7,501 nt of DNA, taken from contig CALPSU020000119.1 in the NCBI GenBank assembly GCA_943326315.2, positions 1 to 7,501 on the forward strand, written 5' to 3'. Shown here piece by piece: positions 1 to 6,327 of this stretch. The DNA comes from Chryseobacterium gleum (GTDB taxonomy: Bacteria; Bacteroidota; Bacteroidia; Flavobacteriales_D; Crocinitomicaceae). The position numbers and the translations under genes are program-made. Position 1 is the first letter of the stretch. Each line of letters opens with the position of its first letter. The notes beneath the pieces are model-generated. The model saw nothing but the letters and a program-made list of their open reading frames with translations. It did no database searches and was not told the origin of the DNA.

Positions 1-904
1 CAATTTCAGAGGGATTTAATTTATGCCAACTTGGATTTTTTAAATAGATGCTTGTAGCATTAGCTCCCATCGGACTATCTAAATATACAGGTAGATTTGG
101 TATTCTTTTCTCAAATTTTAACTTGTTAATGATATACATTAATTCTTGCGCTCTTTCAACTGCAAAACTTGAAATTAATAATGTCCCTCCTTTTTTTACG
201 GTATGTAGAATTTTTTCTTCGAGATCATTTTTCGGACTGTTTGGTGGATGAATTCGATCTCCATATGTACTCTCCATGATAATGAAATCAGCTTCTTCTA
301 TAACAGTTGGTCCTGCTAGAATTTCATTTGTTTTTCTACCAATATCTCCGCTAAATACGATCGTCTTTCCGAAACAGTTTAATTCAATAAAACAAGATCC
401 TAGAATATGGCCATTCCTAACAAATCGGAAAGTAATATTATTAGAAAGTTTTATCCATTCATTATCTTTTCTAATTTCAAATTGTTTTAGACATTTTTCT
501 ACGTCTTTTTCGGTGTATAATGGTTCTGCAACAATGTGTTTTGAATATCCATTTTCATTAGCCATTCGTGCTTCTTCTTCTTGTATTTTAGCACTGTCTC
601 TCAGTATTAATTCTATTAATTCTCTAGAAGGGGGAGTTGTTAATATTTTCCCTTTAAATCCATTTTTTACTAATAGCGGAATGTATCCACAATGATCTAG
701 ATGTGCATGTGTAATAAGTAAAATATCAATATCTTTTTCTTTAAAGGGTAGTTTATCTCTATTCTTTAATCGTAAAGATTTTATTCCTTGAAATAAACCA
801 CAATCAATTAGTATGTTTAATTCGGGTGTTTTCAATAAATGCTTTGAACCTGTTACTGTTTCTGCGGCACCTAAAAACTGAATTGATATTTTGTCGTTTT
901 TCAT
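1..904 (-). CDS. beta-CASP metallo-beta-lactamase-fold RNA-processing hydrolase, partial (C-terminus beyond left edge)
   Basis: Translating the minus strand from the ATG at 902-904 gives 301 open residues up to the left edge. An in-frame TAA at 917-919 fixes this ATG as the first possible start. The zinc-binding motif HAHLDH is at residues 66-71, a further zinc histidine is in NGHILGS (H166), and the bridging aspartate is in FSGDIG (D187). MESTYGDR (210-217) and SFAVERAQEL (246-255) mark entry into the beta-CASP insertion. This pattern is that of the YSH1/CPSF73-like bacterial proteins (COG1236, e.g. Thermus TTHA0252), which are cytoplasmic zinc-dependent endo/exoribonucleases. Members are usually about 430-470 residues, so roughly the last third, including the later beta-CASP histidine motifs, is outside the window. 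The gene is transcribed divergently from the hutD-like gene. Ribonuclease activity is inferred from the family; the RNA target is unknown. Confidence 0.9.
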   Translation of the reverse strand, partial: MKNDKISIQFLGAAETVTGSKHLLKTPELNILIDCGLFQGIKSLRLKNRDKLPFKEKDIDILLITHAHLDHCGYIPLLVKNGFKGKILTTPPSRELIELILRDSAKIQEEEARMANENGYSKHIVAEPLYTEKDVEKCLKQFEIRKDNEWIKLSNNITFRFVRNGHILGSCFIELNCFGKTIVFSGDIGRKTNEILAGPTVIEEADFIIMESTYGDRIHPPNSPKNDLEEKILHTVKKGGTLLISSFAVERAQELMYIINKLKFEKRIPNLPVYLDSPMGANATSIYLKNPSWHKLNPSEI

Positions 905-917
905 GTTTTTATTTTTT

Positions 918-925
918 TAAAGTTA
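918..925 (-). promoter_or_regulatory. -7-like promoter element for the beta-CASP ribonuclease gene
   Basis: Minus-strand TAACTTTA matches the Bacteroidota -7 element TAnnTTTG except for the last base. It lies 13 bases before the ATG. The neighbouring 20-bp palindrome is centred 33 bases upstream of the element's centre, so it would sit near -40 of the resulting transcript, the usual place for a Crp/Fnr-type activator that contacts RNA polymerase. No clear -33 TTG is seen, which fits activator dependence. Confidence 0.4.
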
Positions 926-944
926 ACATGCGATATCCTTTTTA

Positions 945-964
945 AACATGACTTAAGTCATGTT
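945..964. promoter_or_regulatory. perfect 20-bp palindrome, probable Crp/Fnr-family operator
   Basis: The half-site AACATGACTT is followed directly by its exact reverse complement AAGTCATGTT. The core, TGAC-N4-GTCA, has the TGA-N6-TCA spacing shared by CRP, FNR and DNR/NNR-type sites. It lies in the 109-base gap between two divergent genes, 40 bases from the ribonuclease ATG and 49 bases from the hutD-like ATG, with a near-consensus -7 element on each side. The palindrome is seen directly; the regulator family is inferred. A MarR-type dimer is the main alternative reader. Confidence 0.65.
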
Positions 965-980
965 GAGTTAGATTTATGAT

Positions 981-988
981 TAATTTTA
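981..988 (+). promoter_or_regulatory. -7-like promoter element for the hutD-like gene
   Basis: TAATTTTA differs from TAnnTTTG only at the last base and ends 25 bases before the ATG, the same spacing as the umuD and EamA-transporter promoters in this window. The palindrome centre lies 30 bases upstream, about -37 from the expected transcription start. A second near match, TAGATTTA at 969-976, is closer to the palindrome and is less well placed. Confidence 0.4.
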
Positions 989-1013
989 GCGAATGATTTA
1001 TTGATATGTAATA

Positions 1014-1574
1014 ATGAAATTCAAGATAATAAAGAAACAAGATCAATTAGAATCTTTTTGGACAGGAGGAGTTACCAATCAGTTGTTTATTTGTCCTGAA
1101 TATTCTTCGCTTCAAGAACGAAATTTTGATTTTAGAATTAGTTCTGCTAAAGTAGATGTTGAAGAGTCTAATTTCACACCATTTATTGGATATGATCGAT
1201 TTTTAATGATATTGGAAGGTGAGGTTGAAATTACGCATGAAGGTGAATATTCAAAAATATTAAAACAATTTGAAATTGATCATTTTTCAGGTGATTGGAA
1301 AACATCTTCTAAAGGAAAAATTGTAGATTTTAATTTGATCGTTAGAAATGGAATTAAAGGTTCTTTGAGATATATTTCAAATAATGATTTCAGGAGGGAC
1401 AAGTCGCTACCTGTCAGTACAATAGGGTATTATGTAATTTCAGGAAAAATGAATATTGTTGTAAATCAGGATAATTATTTGGTTTCTGAAGGAGAATTGA
1501 TAATGATGGATGCAGCGGATGAAATGAGTGAAATGAATGGTGATGTGGAAATAATTGAAATTTTAATTGGGTGA
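1014..1574 (+). CDS. HutD/Ves-family protein
   Basis: This 186-residue protein has the expected length for the family (E. coli Ves is about 190) and its hallmark motifs in order: WTGGVTNQ (16-23), FRISSAKV (40-47), PFIGYDRFLMILEGE (56-70), FSGDWKT (91-97) and DFNLIVR (105-111). The fold is a double-stranded beta-helix (bicupin) with no signal peptide, so it should be cytoplasmic. HutD is often found in histidine-utilisation operons and Ves is linked to cold response, but the biochemical role of the family is unsettled. No hut genes are present here; the gene stands alone, divergent from a ribonuclease gene and convergent with ffh. The start is the first ATG after the stop codons at 1009-1013. 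There is no Shine-Dalgarno sequence, as usual in Bacteroidota. Confidence 0.88.
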   Translation: MKFKIIKKQDQLESFWTGGVTNQLFICPEYSSLQERNFDFRISSAKVDVEESNFTPFIGYDRFLMILEGEVEITHEGEYSKILKQFEIDHFSGDWKTSSKGKIVDFNLIVRNGIKGSLRYISNNDFRRDKSLPVSTIGYYVISGKMNIVVNQDNYLVSEGELIMMDAADEMSEMNGDVEIIEILIG

Positions 1575-1582
1575 TATTGTCA

Positions 1583-1609
1583 TAGGGACAGGGCATTACC
1601 CTATCCCTA
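1583..1609. terminator. GC-rich hairpin between convergent hutD-like gene and ffh, possible bidirectional terminator
   Basis: Arms TAGGGACAGGG (1583-1593) and CCCTATCCCTA (1599-1609) pair around a 5-base loop. On the plus strand there is one C-A mismatch (1589/1603). In the minus-strand transcript the same position is a U-G wobble, so the stem is continuous at 11 bp for ffh RNA. It falls within the 47 bases separating the two stop codons. Neither side carries a proper U-tract, so intrinsic termination is not assured; an mRNA 3'-end stabiliser is an alternative. Confidence 0.5.
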
Positions 1610-1621
1610 CGAAATAAATAT

Positions 1622-2971
1622 TTACATTTGCGGCATACCGCCACCCATTCCTTGCATTTGTTTCATCATCTGAGCCATTCCTTTTGGATTACTCATCATT
1701 TTCATCATTTTTTTAGTGTCTTCGAATTGTTTCATCAGTTTGTTTACTTCTTGAATATTCGTTCCACTTCCTGCGGCAATACGATTTTTACGTTGAGCAG
1801 TAATTAAATCAGGATTTGATCTTTCTATCGGAGTCATAGATTGAATGATAGCTTCTAAAGGTTTGAATGCGTCGTCTTTAATTTCAACATCTTTCATTGC
1901 TTTACCCATTCCTGGAATCATTCCCATTAAATCTTTAACATTTCCCATTTTCTTTACTTGTTGCAATTGCGACAAGAAGTCGTTGAAATCAAATTGATTT
2001 TTAGATATTTTCTTTTGTAATTTTCTTGCCTCTTCTTCGTTGTAGTGTTCTTGAGCTAATTCTACTAACGAAACTACGTCACCCATTCCAAGAATACGAT
2101 CCGCCATACGAGCAGGGTAGAACACGTCTAACGCATCCATTTTCTCACCTGTTCCAACAAATTTAATTGGCTTGTTTACAACAGATTTGATTGATAATGC
2201 TGCACCACCTCTTGTGTCTCCGTCTAATTTTGTAAGAACAACTCCGTCAAAATTTATTTTATCGTCGAATGCTTTAGCTGTATTAACGGCATCTTGACCT
2301 GTCATAGAATCAACTACGAACAATGTTTCTGAAGGATTTATTGCTGCTTTAACGGCTGCAATTTCATTCATCATTTGCTCATCTACTGCTAAACGTCCTG
2401 CTGTATCGACAATAACAACATTAAATCCTTTACTTCTTGCGTGAACAATAGCAGATTTTGCAATATTTACAGGGTCTTTATCTTCTTTATTTGAGAATAC
2501 TTCAATTCCTAATTGTTCTCCTAAAACATGTAATTGATCAATTGCAGCAGGTCGATAAACATCACATGCAACTAATAATACATTTTTACCTTTTTTAGTT
2601 TTTAGGTAATTACCTAATTTTCCTGTAAAAGTAGTTTTTCCCGAACCTTGTAATCCTGACATTAAGATGATTCCAGGATTTCCTTTGATGTTAATTTCAA
2701 CTTCGTTTCCTCCCATTAACTCTACCAACTCTTCGTGGCAGATTTTTGTCATTAATTGACTTGGAGATACTGATGTAAGTACGTCTCTACCAATTGCTTT
2801 GTCTTTTACAGTTGTCGTAAATTCTTTTGCTGTTTTGAAGTTTACATCGGCATCTAGTAAGGCTCTTCTTACTTCTTTCAATGTTTCAGCAACATTGATT
2901 TCTGTTATTTGACCGTGACCTTTTAATACTTTAAACGCTTTTTCAAACTTACTGGTAAGATTCTCAAACAT
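1622..2971 (-). CDS. ffh: signal recognition particle protein Ffh (SRP54 GTPase)
   Basis: Full-length 449-residue Ffh. It binds signal peptides on nascent chains, pairs with SRP RNA, and delivers ribosomes to the receptor FtsY at the membrane through reciprocal GTPase activation. An N-terminal helical bundle (about 1-90) is followed by the G domain: P-loop GLQGSGKTT (106-114), DVYRPAA (137-143), DTAGR (189-193), TKLDGDTRGG (247-256) and GTGEK (273-277). The M domain (about 325-449) contains the SRP-RNA-binding region around SNPDLITAQRKNRIAAGSG (385-403) and a Met-rich tail ending in repeated MG/MM, which forms the signal-peptide groove. The ATG is supported by the canonical MFENLTSKFE start and by a perfect -7 element 21 bases upstream. 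It appears monocistronic and convergent with the hutD-like gene. All key residues are intact. Confidence 0.98.
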   Translation of the reverse strand: MFENLTSKFEKAFKVLKGHGQITEINVAETLKEVRRALLDADVNFKTAKEFTTTVKDKAIGRDVLTSVSPSQLMTKICHEELVELMGGNEVEINIKGNPGIILMSGLQGSGKTTFTGKLGNYLKTKKGKNVLLVACDVYRPAAIDQLHVLGEQLGIEVFSNKEDKDPVNIAKSAIVHARSKGFNVVIVDTAGRLAVDEQMMNEIAAVKAAINPSETLFVVDSMTGQDAVNTAKAFDDKINFDGVVLTKLDGDTRGGAALSIKSVVNKPIKFVGTGEKMDALDVFYPARMADRILGMGDVVSLVELAQEHYNEEEARKLQKKISKNQFDFNDFLSQLQQVKKMGNVKDLMGMIPGMGKAMKDVEIKDDAFKPLEAIIQSMTPIERSNPDLITAQRKNRIAAGSGTNIQEVNKLMKQFEDTKKMMKMMSNPKGMAQMMKQMQGMGGGMPQM

Positions 2972-2992
2972 AATTTTCTGATTTTAATGATA

Positions 2993-3000
2993 CAAAAGTA
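2993..3000 (-). promoter_or_regulatory. -7 promoter element of ffh
   Basis: Minus-strand TACTTTTG is a perfect match to the Bacteroidota TAnnTTTG element, 21 bases ahead of the ffh ATG. No clear TTG is found at the expected -33 position. The remainder of the 229-base gap (3001-3200) up to the EamA transporter stop is A/T-rich; I see no gene, RNA or convincing hairpin in it. Confidence 0.55.
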
Positions 3001-3200
3001 GGGAAAAAATCAGAAACTGACTAGGAATACTTAAATGAAAAATTGAATATGTGCTATTTTATTTTCTATATAAACTGGAATTGTAATTTTTTTGAAAATC
3101 GATCGTTTTGAAATTTATTTTTACTTAAATTAATAGGTAATAAAAAAAGTAAAGTTATTATTTTGTTCGTTTTAGCGTATCAATATAAATAATCAAGATG

Positions 3201-4094
3201 CTAAAAATGAGATTTTATTATTGTTTTTTTAAGCGGTATACTATAAAAAATTAATCCTGTGAAAATTCCGATAGCGCCAACAATTTCCGTTTGTGTGAAT
3301 AATTCACCGGAATAGAAATAACTTGTTGTTGTAGCAAATATTGGTTCTAAAGAAAAAATCATCGCGGTGTACATTGTGCTTACGTGTTTTTGTGCCCATA
3401 CGGTTATGAAAAAGCAAAAAAGAGAGCCTAAAAAACCTAGATATAATACATCGTTAATTGCGGTTTCTTTAAAAATGATCTCGTTACCAGTGATTTTTGT
3501 ATTTATAACTAAACCTATAATTGAGATAATACAAGCAAAGAAAAATTGGTAAAATATCAACCCTAAAAAGTCTGTTTTTCTCACAAAATGACCTGAAAGT
3601 ATAATGTGTGCTGCGCAGAAAAAAGCACCTATAAATGTTATTATATCTCCAACGTTATAGTTTTCATTTGATTTCACCTTTGTTAGGTAAAACATTCCTA
3701 TTGAGATTAATACAATTGAAAATATTTGCTGTTTAGTTATTCTTTGTCTACCGATTAAAATTAACATTATCGGTACGATGATTACGGAAGAACATGTAAT
3801 AAAGGCACTATGGTTTGAACTTGTAAAGCGTATTCCTATTGTTTGTATAACGTATATTGCGCCTAAAAATAAACCAGTGATAAAACCATATTTTATTGCT
3901 TTAGTGTTTTTTAAGGAGTCCCATTTTTTTGTTATTAAAATTATAGGAAGTATTACTATTACTGCAATTAAATTTCTTATTATGGATAATAAGTAAGGGT
4001 CAATTTTGGTAGATACATCTTTTACAACTACAAATGTTGTTCCCCAGATCATGCAGCAAAAAATTAAAGCAGCAATAGGAATCCATTTTTTCAT
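3201..4094 (-). CDS. EamA/DMT-family membrane transporter
   Basis: The 297-residue protein is almost entirely hydrophobic, with about ten membrane helices arranged as two EamA repeats (about 7-137 and 150-287), the standard size and layout of drug/metabolite transporter superfamily proteins. The N-terminal repeat opens with IWGTTFVVVKD (16-26); the C-terminal repeat carries the conserved SLEPIFATTTSYF (248-260), including the Glu-Pro pair in helix 9. It sits in the inner membrane and probably exports a small metabolite, perhaps an amino acid, but the substrate cannot be read from sequence. The ATG directly precedes the usual Lys-rich N-terminus and first helix. It lies 78 bases downstream of umuC on the same strand, but has its own -7 element in that gap, so it is probably a separate unit. 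No terminator is evident after its stop. Confidence 0.9.
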   Translation of the reverse strand: MKKWIPIAALIFCCMIWGTTFVVVKDVSTKIDPYLLSIIRNLIAVIVILPIILITKKWDSLKNTKAIKYGFITGLFLGAIYVIQTIGIRFTSSNHSAFITCSSVIIVPIMLILIGRQRITKQQIFSIVLISIGMFYLTKVKSNENYNVGDIITFIGAFFCAAHIILSGHFVRKTDFLGLIFYQFFFACIISIIGLVINTKITGNEIIFKETAINDVLYLGFLGSLFCFFITVWAQKHVSTMYTAMIFSLEPIFATTTSYFYSGELFTQTEIVGAIGIFTGLIFYSIPLKKTIIKSHF

Positions 4095-4118
4095 AAAAAG
4101 AAATAATTATGTAACGGC

Positions 4119-4126
4119 CAAATTTA
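4119..4126 (-). promoter_or_regulatory. -7 promoter element of the EamA transporter gene
   Basis: Minus-strand TAAATTTG matches TAnnTTTG exactly, 24 bases before the ATG. It adjoins a 13-base A/T palindrome (4124-4136), which could be chance in such A/T-rich DNA. The element indicates transcription independent of the upstream umuDC operon. No good -33 TTG is seen. Confidence 0.5.
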
Positions 4127-4172
4127 ATATTATTAATTCAGAAAGCGACTAGATATTTATTTTTATGATTTC

Positions 4173-5432
4173 TTAAATTTTCACTGTGATTATATCGCTC
4201 AATTTTGTGGTATATCTTGGAGATAATCGTTCTTGTTTCATCTTCCAAACTCGTTTTTGATCTTGACTGGCTAATTTTATTTTTTGTTGTCCAAAAGACA
4301 TATTGATTTTATCAATTACTTTCATTAGTTGGCTGTGTTTAGGATTGCTGTTTTCAAATAAGGATAACTGAACTTCATTTTCAGGTTTAAAATCCATAAC
4401 AATTACACCTGCTTTTTTGTATTGAAACCCATTTTTGAATATCTGTTCAAATCCTTGACACGCAAATTGTGCAATTTCGATGCTGGAATTTGTTGGAAAA
4501 GGTATTTTAACAACGATGCTACAGTTATATTGCTCAAGTTCGATTCGATGTGAATTGGTTCTGAGAAAAATTAGAATAGCTGTACAACAAGATTTTTGTC
4601 GTCTCAATTTTTCCGCACATGAAATAGCGAAGGTTGTTATACGCTCCTTAATTTCTGTAAAATCCTTTAAGTTTCTTTCGAAGGAACGTGTTGTTGCAAT
4701 ATTTTTTTTAGGTTTTATATCTTCCAAGTCTAATGTAGGTATTCCTTGTAGATCATGTTTTAAACGCAATCCGACGATCGCTAAATTTCGTTGTACCCAT
4801 GCGTCGTTTAGTTGAGTGAAATCATAAGCGGTTTTCACTCCAACTTCTCTAAGCCGGATTGAGTGTTTTCTACCAATGCCCCAAACGTCTTCAATCGGAA
4901 GCCATTTAAGTGCTTTTATTCGTTTTTCTTCGGAATCTATTACATATGAATTTTTAGTATGTATAGGATATTTTTTAGCAATTCTATTTGCTACTTTAGC
5001 TAAAGATTTAGTTGGTGAAATGCCAACGGATATTGGTATTCCAGTGTGTTTACGAACTCTTTTTTGAATTTCTAGTCCGTATTTTTCTAGGTTAAACATT
5101 TCAAATCCTGTAAGTTTTAAAAATGCTTCATCGATACTATATACCTCACATTCTGGGCTATATTCTTGGAGAATCGTCATAATTCGGTGACTCATATCTC
5201 CATATAAAGCAAAATTTGCAGAGAAGACATGAATATTATTTTTGAGAAAAAATGCTTCATATTCAAATGCTAAAGCTCCCATTGGTACACCTAAAACTTT
5301 AGCTTCATTACTTCGAGCTATTACAGCACCATCGTTATTGGATAATACAACAATAGGTTTTCCATTTAGATCCGGTCTAAAGACTCGTTCACAGGACGCG
5401 TAAAAATTATTACAATCGATAAGGGCAAACAC
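4173..5432 (-). CDS. umuC: UmuC-type Y-family DNA polymerase (Pol V catalytic subunit)
   Basis: From the GTG at 5430-5432 the product is 419 residues, beginning (M)FALIDCNNFYASCERVF as UmuC proteins do. It is the error-prone translesion polymerase that works with processed UmuD and RecA. Catalytic acidic residues are D6 and the SIDEA pair D101/E102; Y11 is at the steric-gate position that excludes ribonucleotides. The thumb helix-hairpin region is around 176-200 (WLPIEDVWGIGRKH), the little-finger domain is about 240-350, and QLSLF (355-359) is a textbook beta-clamp-binding motif. Length and C-terminus fit UmuC, not the shorter Pol IV. An in-frame ATG at 5469-5471 would add 13 poorly conserved residues and overlap umuD by 37 bases; the GTG start leaves a two-base gap after the umuD stop, implying coupled translation. 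The enzyme appears complete. Confidence 0.95.
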   Translation of the reverse strand: MFALIDCNNFYASCERVFRPDLNGKPIVVLSNNDGAVIARSNEAKVLGVPMGALAFEYEAFFLKNNIHVFSANFALYGDMSHRIMTILQEYSPECEVYSIDEAFLKLTGFEMFNLEKYGLEIQKRVRKHTGIPISVGISPTKSLAKVANRIAKKYPIHTKNSYVIDSEEKRIKALKWLPIEDVWGIGRKHSIRLREVGVKTAYDFTQLNDAWVQRNLAIVGLRLKHDLQGIPTLDLEDIKPKKNIATTRSFERNLKDFTEIKERITTFAISCAEKLRRQKSCCTAILIFLRTNSHRIELEQYNCSIVVKIPFPTNSSIEIAQFACQGFEQIFKNGFQYKKAGVIVMDFKPENEVQLSLFENSNPKHSQLMKVIDKINMSFGQQKIKLASQDQKRVWKMKQERLSPRYTTKLSDIITVKI

Positions 5433-5434
5433 GA

Positions 5435-5881
5435 TTAAAAAGCTTTTATAACATGCGTAACAATACCCCAAATTAGAAAGTCGTTGTCTTCGTTAACTCG
5501 AATAGGTTTATAATCCATATTTGCAGGAATTAGCCAAATGCAGTCGTTTTCAATTCGTATTCGTTTAACGGTAAATTCGCCATCAATATAACAAACGGCA
5601 ATCTTATCATTTTTAGGCTCAAGACTTTTATCGATAACTAATAAATCCCCATCAAAAATGCCTACATCTTTCATTGACTGTCCTTTGACACGTCCGTAAA
5701 ATGTTGCAGATGGATGTTTTATTAAATGCCTATTCATGTCAATCGTAAGGTCAATAAAATCCATCGCAGGGGAAGGAAATCCCGCACTAATACCTGCTGT
5801 AATTATAGGTAATGCTAATTTCGATGTGGAGCAGACAGAATAAATTTCCAATGCAGGCGTTGAATTTAATTTCAATGACAT
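5435..5881 (-). CDS. umuD: UmuD-like self-cleaving S24 peptidase, Pol V accessory subunit
   Basis: This 148-residue protein has the S24/LexA-type peptidase fold. The self-cleavage site is in SAGFPSPA (32-39, cut expected between A33 and G34). The catalytic serine is in VKGQSM (S69) and the catalytic lysine in EFTVKR (K106), 37 residues apart as in E. coli UmuD. RecA filaments trigger cleavage, and the processed UmuD' joins UmuC to make active Pol V. There is no DNA-binding helix-turn-helix, which excludes LexA or a phage repressor. The segment before the cleavage site is about nine residues longer than in E. coli. It is the first gene of the umuDC operon, with umuC starting two bases after its stop. 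Its promoter overlaps a long inverted repeat, consistent with repression until DNA damage. Confidence 0.95.
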   Translation of the reverse strand: MSLKLNSTPALEIYSVCSTSKLALPIITAGISAGFPSPAMDFIDLTIDMNRHLIKHPSATFYGRVKGQSMKDVGIFDGDLLVIDKSLEPKNDKIAVCYIDGEFTVKRIRIENDCIWLIPANMDYKPIRVNEDNDFLIWGIVTHVIKAF

Positions 5882-5884
5882 AAT

Positions 5885-5915
5885 TTATTTTTGATTATAT
5901 TTTAATCAAAAATAA
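5885..5915. repeat. inverted repeat at the umuD promoter, probable SOS-type operator
   Basis: Arms 5885-5897 and 5903-5915 are perfect 13-base complements (left arm TTATTTTTGATTA) around a 5-base spacer. The repeat covers the umuD -7 element and the expected transcription start, ending three bases before the ATG. A repressor bound here would block polymerase. The half-site reads TTGATT/AATCAA, unlike the CTGT-N8-ACAG box of enteric LexA. In RNA the dyad could also fold as an A/U hairpin, but its G/C content is only one pair. Confidence 0.6.
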
Positions 5916-5938
5916 GACATTATTTTAATCAATAATAA
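5899..5938. repeat. direct repeat in the umuD promoter region
   Basis: ATTTTAATCAAAAATAA (5899-5915) recurs as ATTTTAATCAATAATAA (5922-5938), 16 of 17 bases identical and 23 bases apart start to start. The first copy is the right arm of the inverted repeat; the second lies over the upstream part of the promoter. Together they give three AATCAA half-sites (one inverted), suggesting two regulator dimers or an extended operator. Low sequence complexity lowers certainty. Confidence 0.5.
5907..5914 (-). promoter_or_regulatory. -7 promoter element of umuDC
   Basis: Minus-strand TATTTTTG is a perfect TAnnTTTG match, 25 bases before the umuD ATG. A TTG at 5930-5932 lies 15 bases upstream, slightly closer than the usual spacing of a -33 element. 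The -7 element is embedded in the right arm of the inverted repeat and the TTG lies in the second direct-repeat copy, so both promoter elements are within putative operator DNA. Confidence 0.55.
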
Positions 5939-5958
5939 ATTTAGCTTTGAAAAATGTA

Positions 5959-6285
5959 TTATTTAACAATTCGATTATCACTAATCCAGTTAATATTACT
6001 TAGTATATTAGAATATTCAATTTCAATACAATCTATTTTTTGCATTGAATCATAGGATATTTCGTCTTTTAAAATTCCGATATCCATTCGTCCATTTCTT
6101 ATTTTATTATTTACTTTGAATTCGTAAACTATTGTAATACAGCTATTAGTTTTTGATTTTTCAACTATTTTAGCACAAGTTTTAGTGTGGTTTTTGAATG
6201 TGAAAATAACCAATGAAATTATTAGCACTAAAAATATTAGAACATACCTAAAGTTAAAAATCAATTTTGTGAAAGATCGCTTCAT
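5959..6285 (-). CDS. small membrane-anchored hypothetical protein
   Basis: I do not recognise a named family for this 108-residue protein. It has a basic N-terminus (MKRSFTK), a single strong hydrophobic segment (about residues 12-31), then a roughly 77-residue, mostly beta-prone polar tail predicted to lie outside the membrane by the positive-inside rule. The tail has three cysteines (37, 49, 85) and patterns such as YEFKVNNKIRNG and IEIEYSNI...NWISDNRI, which resemble the general layout of small Bacteroidota proteins with a YxYxVNGKxY core after one helix; that likeness is an impression, not a match. Codon use looks like that of its neighbours. It starts 42 bases after the permease stop on the same strand with no obvious promoter, so it may be cotranscribed with it. 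The umuD promoter lies just downstream. Confidence 0.7.
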   Translation of the reverse strand: MKRSFTKLIFNFRYVLIFLVLIISLVIFTFKNHTKTCAKIVEKSKTNSCITIVYEFKVNNKIRNGRMDIGILKDEISYDSMQKIDCIEIEYSNILSNINWISDNRIVK

Positions 6286-6327
6286 GTTTTAATTCTTTAC
6301 TAATGTCATTTAATAAAGGTCTTTTTA

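Noticed and set aside
48..695. Two plus-strand open frames (48-251 and 276-695)
   Set aside because: They are antisense to the beta-CASP ribonuclease, whose zinc-binding motifs are clear on the minus strand in the same interval.
1..904. Antibiotic-type beta-lactamase
   Set aside because: It shares the metallo-beta-lactamase fold, but the beta-CASP continuation, STYGDR and FAVERAQEL motifs and lack of a signal peptide place it with RNA-processing enzymes.
3087..3113. Repeated TTTTGAAA words around a CGATCG in the gap upstream of ffh
   Set aside because: The repeats are short, the dyad breaks near its centre, and nothing nearby is positioned for regulation.
4124..4136. 13-base palindrome TTAATATTATTAA next to the transporter promoter
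   Set aside because: It contains only A and T in very A/T-rich DNA and could easily arise by chance; not listed as an operator.
4480..4815. Plus-strand open frame of 111 codons
   Set aside because: It lies wholly antisense within umuC and its translation has no recognisable features; coding signal is entirely on the minus strand.
5433..5471. Upstream ATG at 5469-5471 as the start of umuC
   Set aside because: It would add MGYCYACYKSFLI, which does not fit UmuC N-termini, and would overlap umuD by 37 bases; the GTG at 5430-5432 restores the family start.
5435..5881. LexA or phage-type repressor
   Set aside because: The S24 peptidase core is present but there is no helix-turn-helix, and it is directly followed by umuC, so UmuD is the better call.
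6286..6327. Possible terminator after the permease
   Set aside because: The only stem (TAATAAA/TTTATTA) is 7 bp of pure A/T with no U-tract, too weak to support termination.
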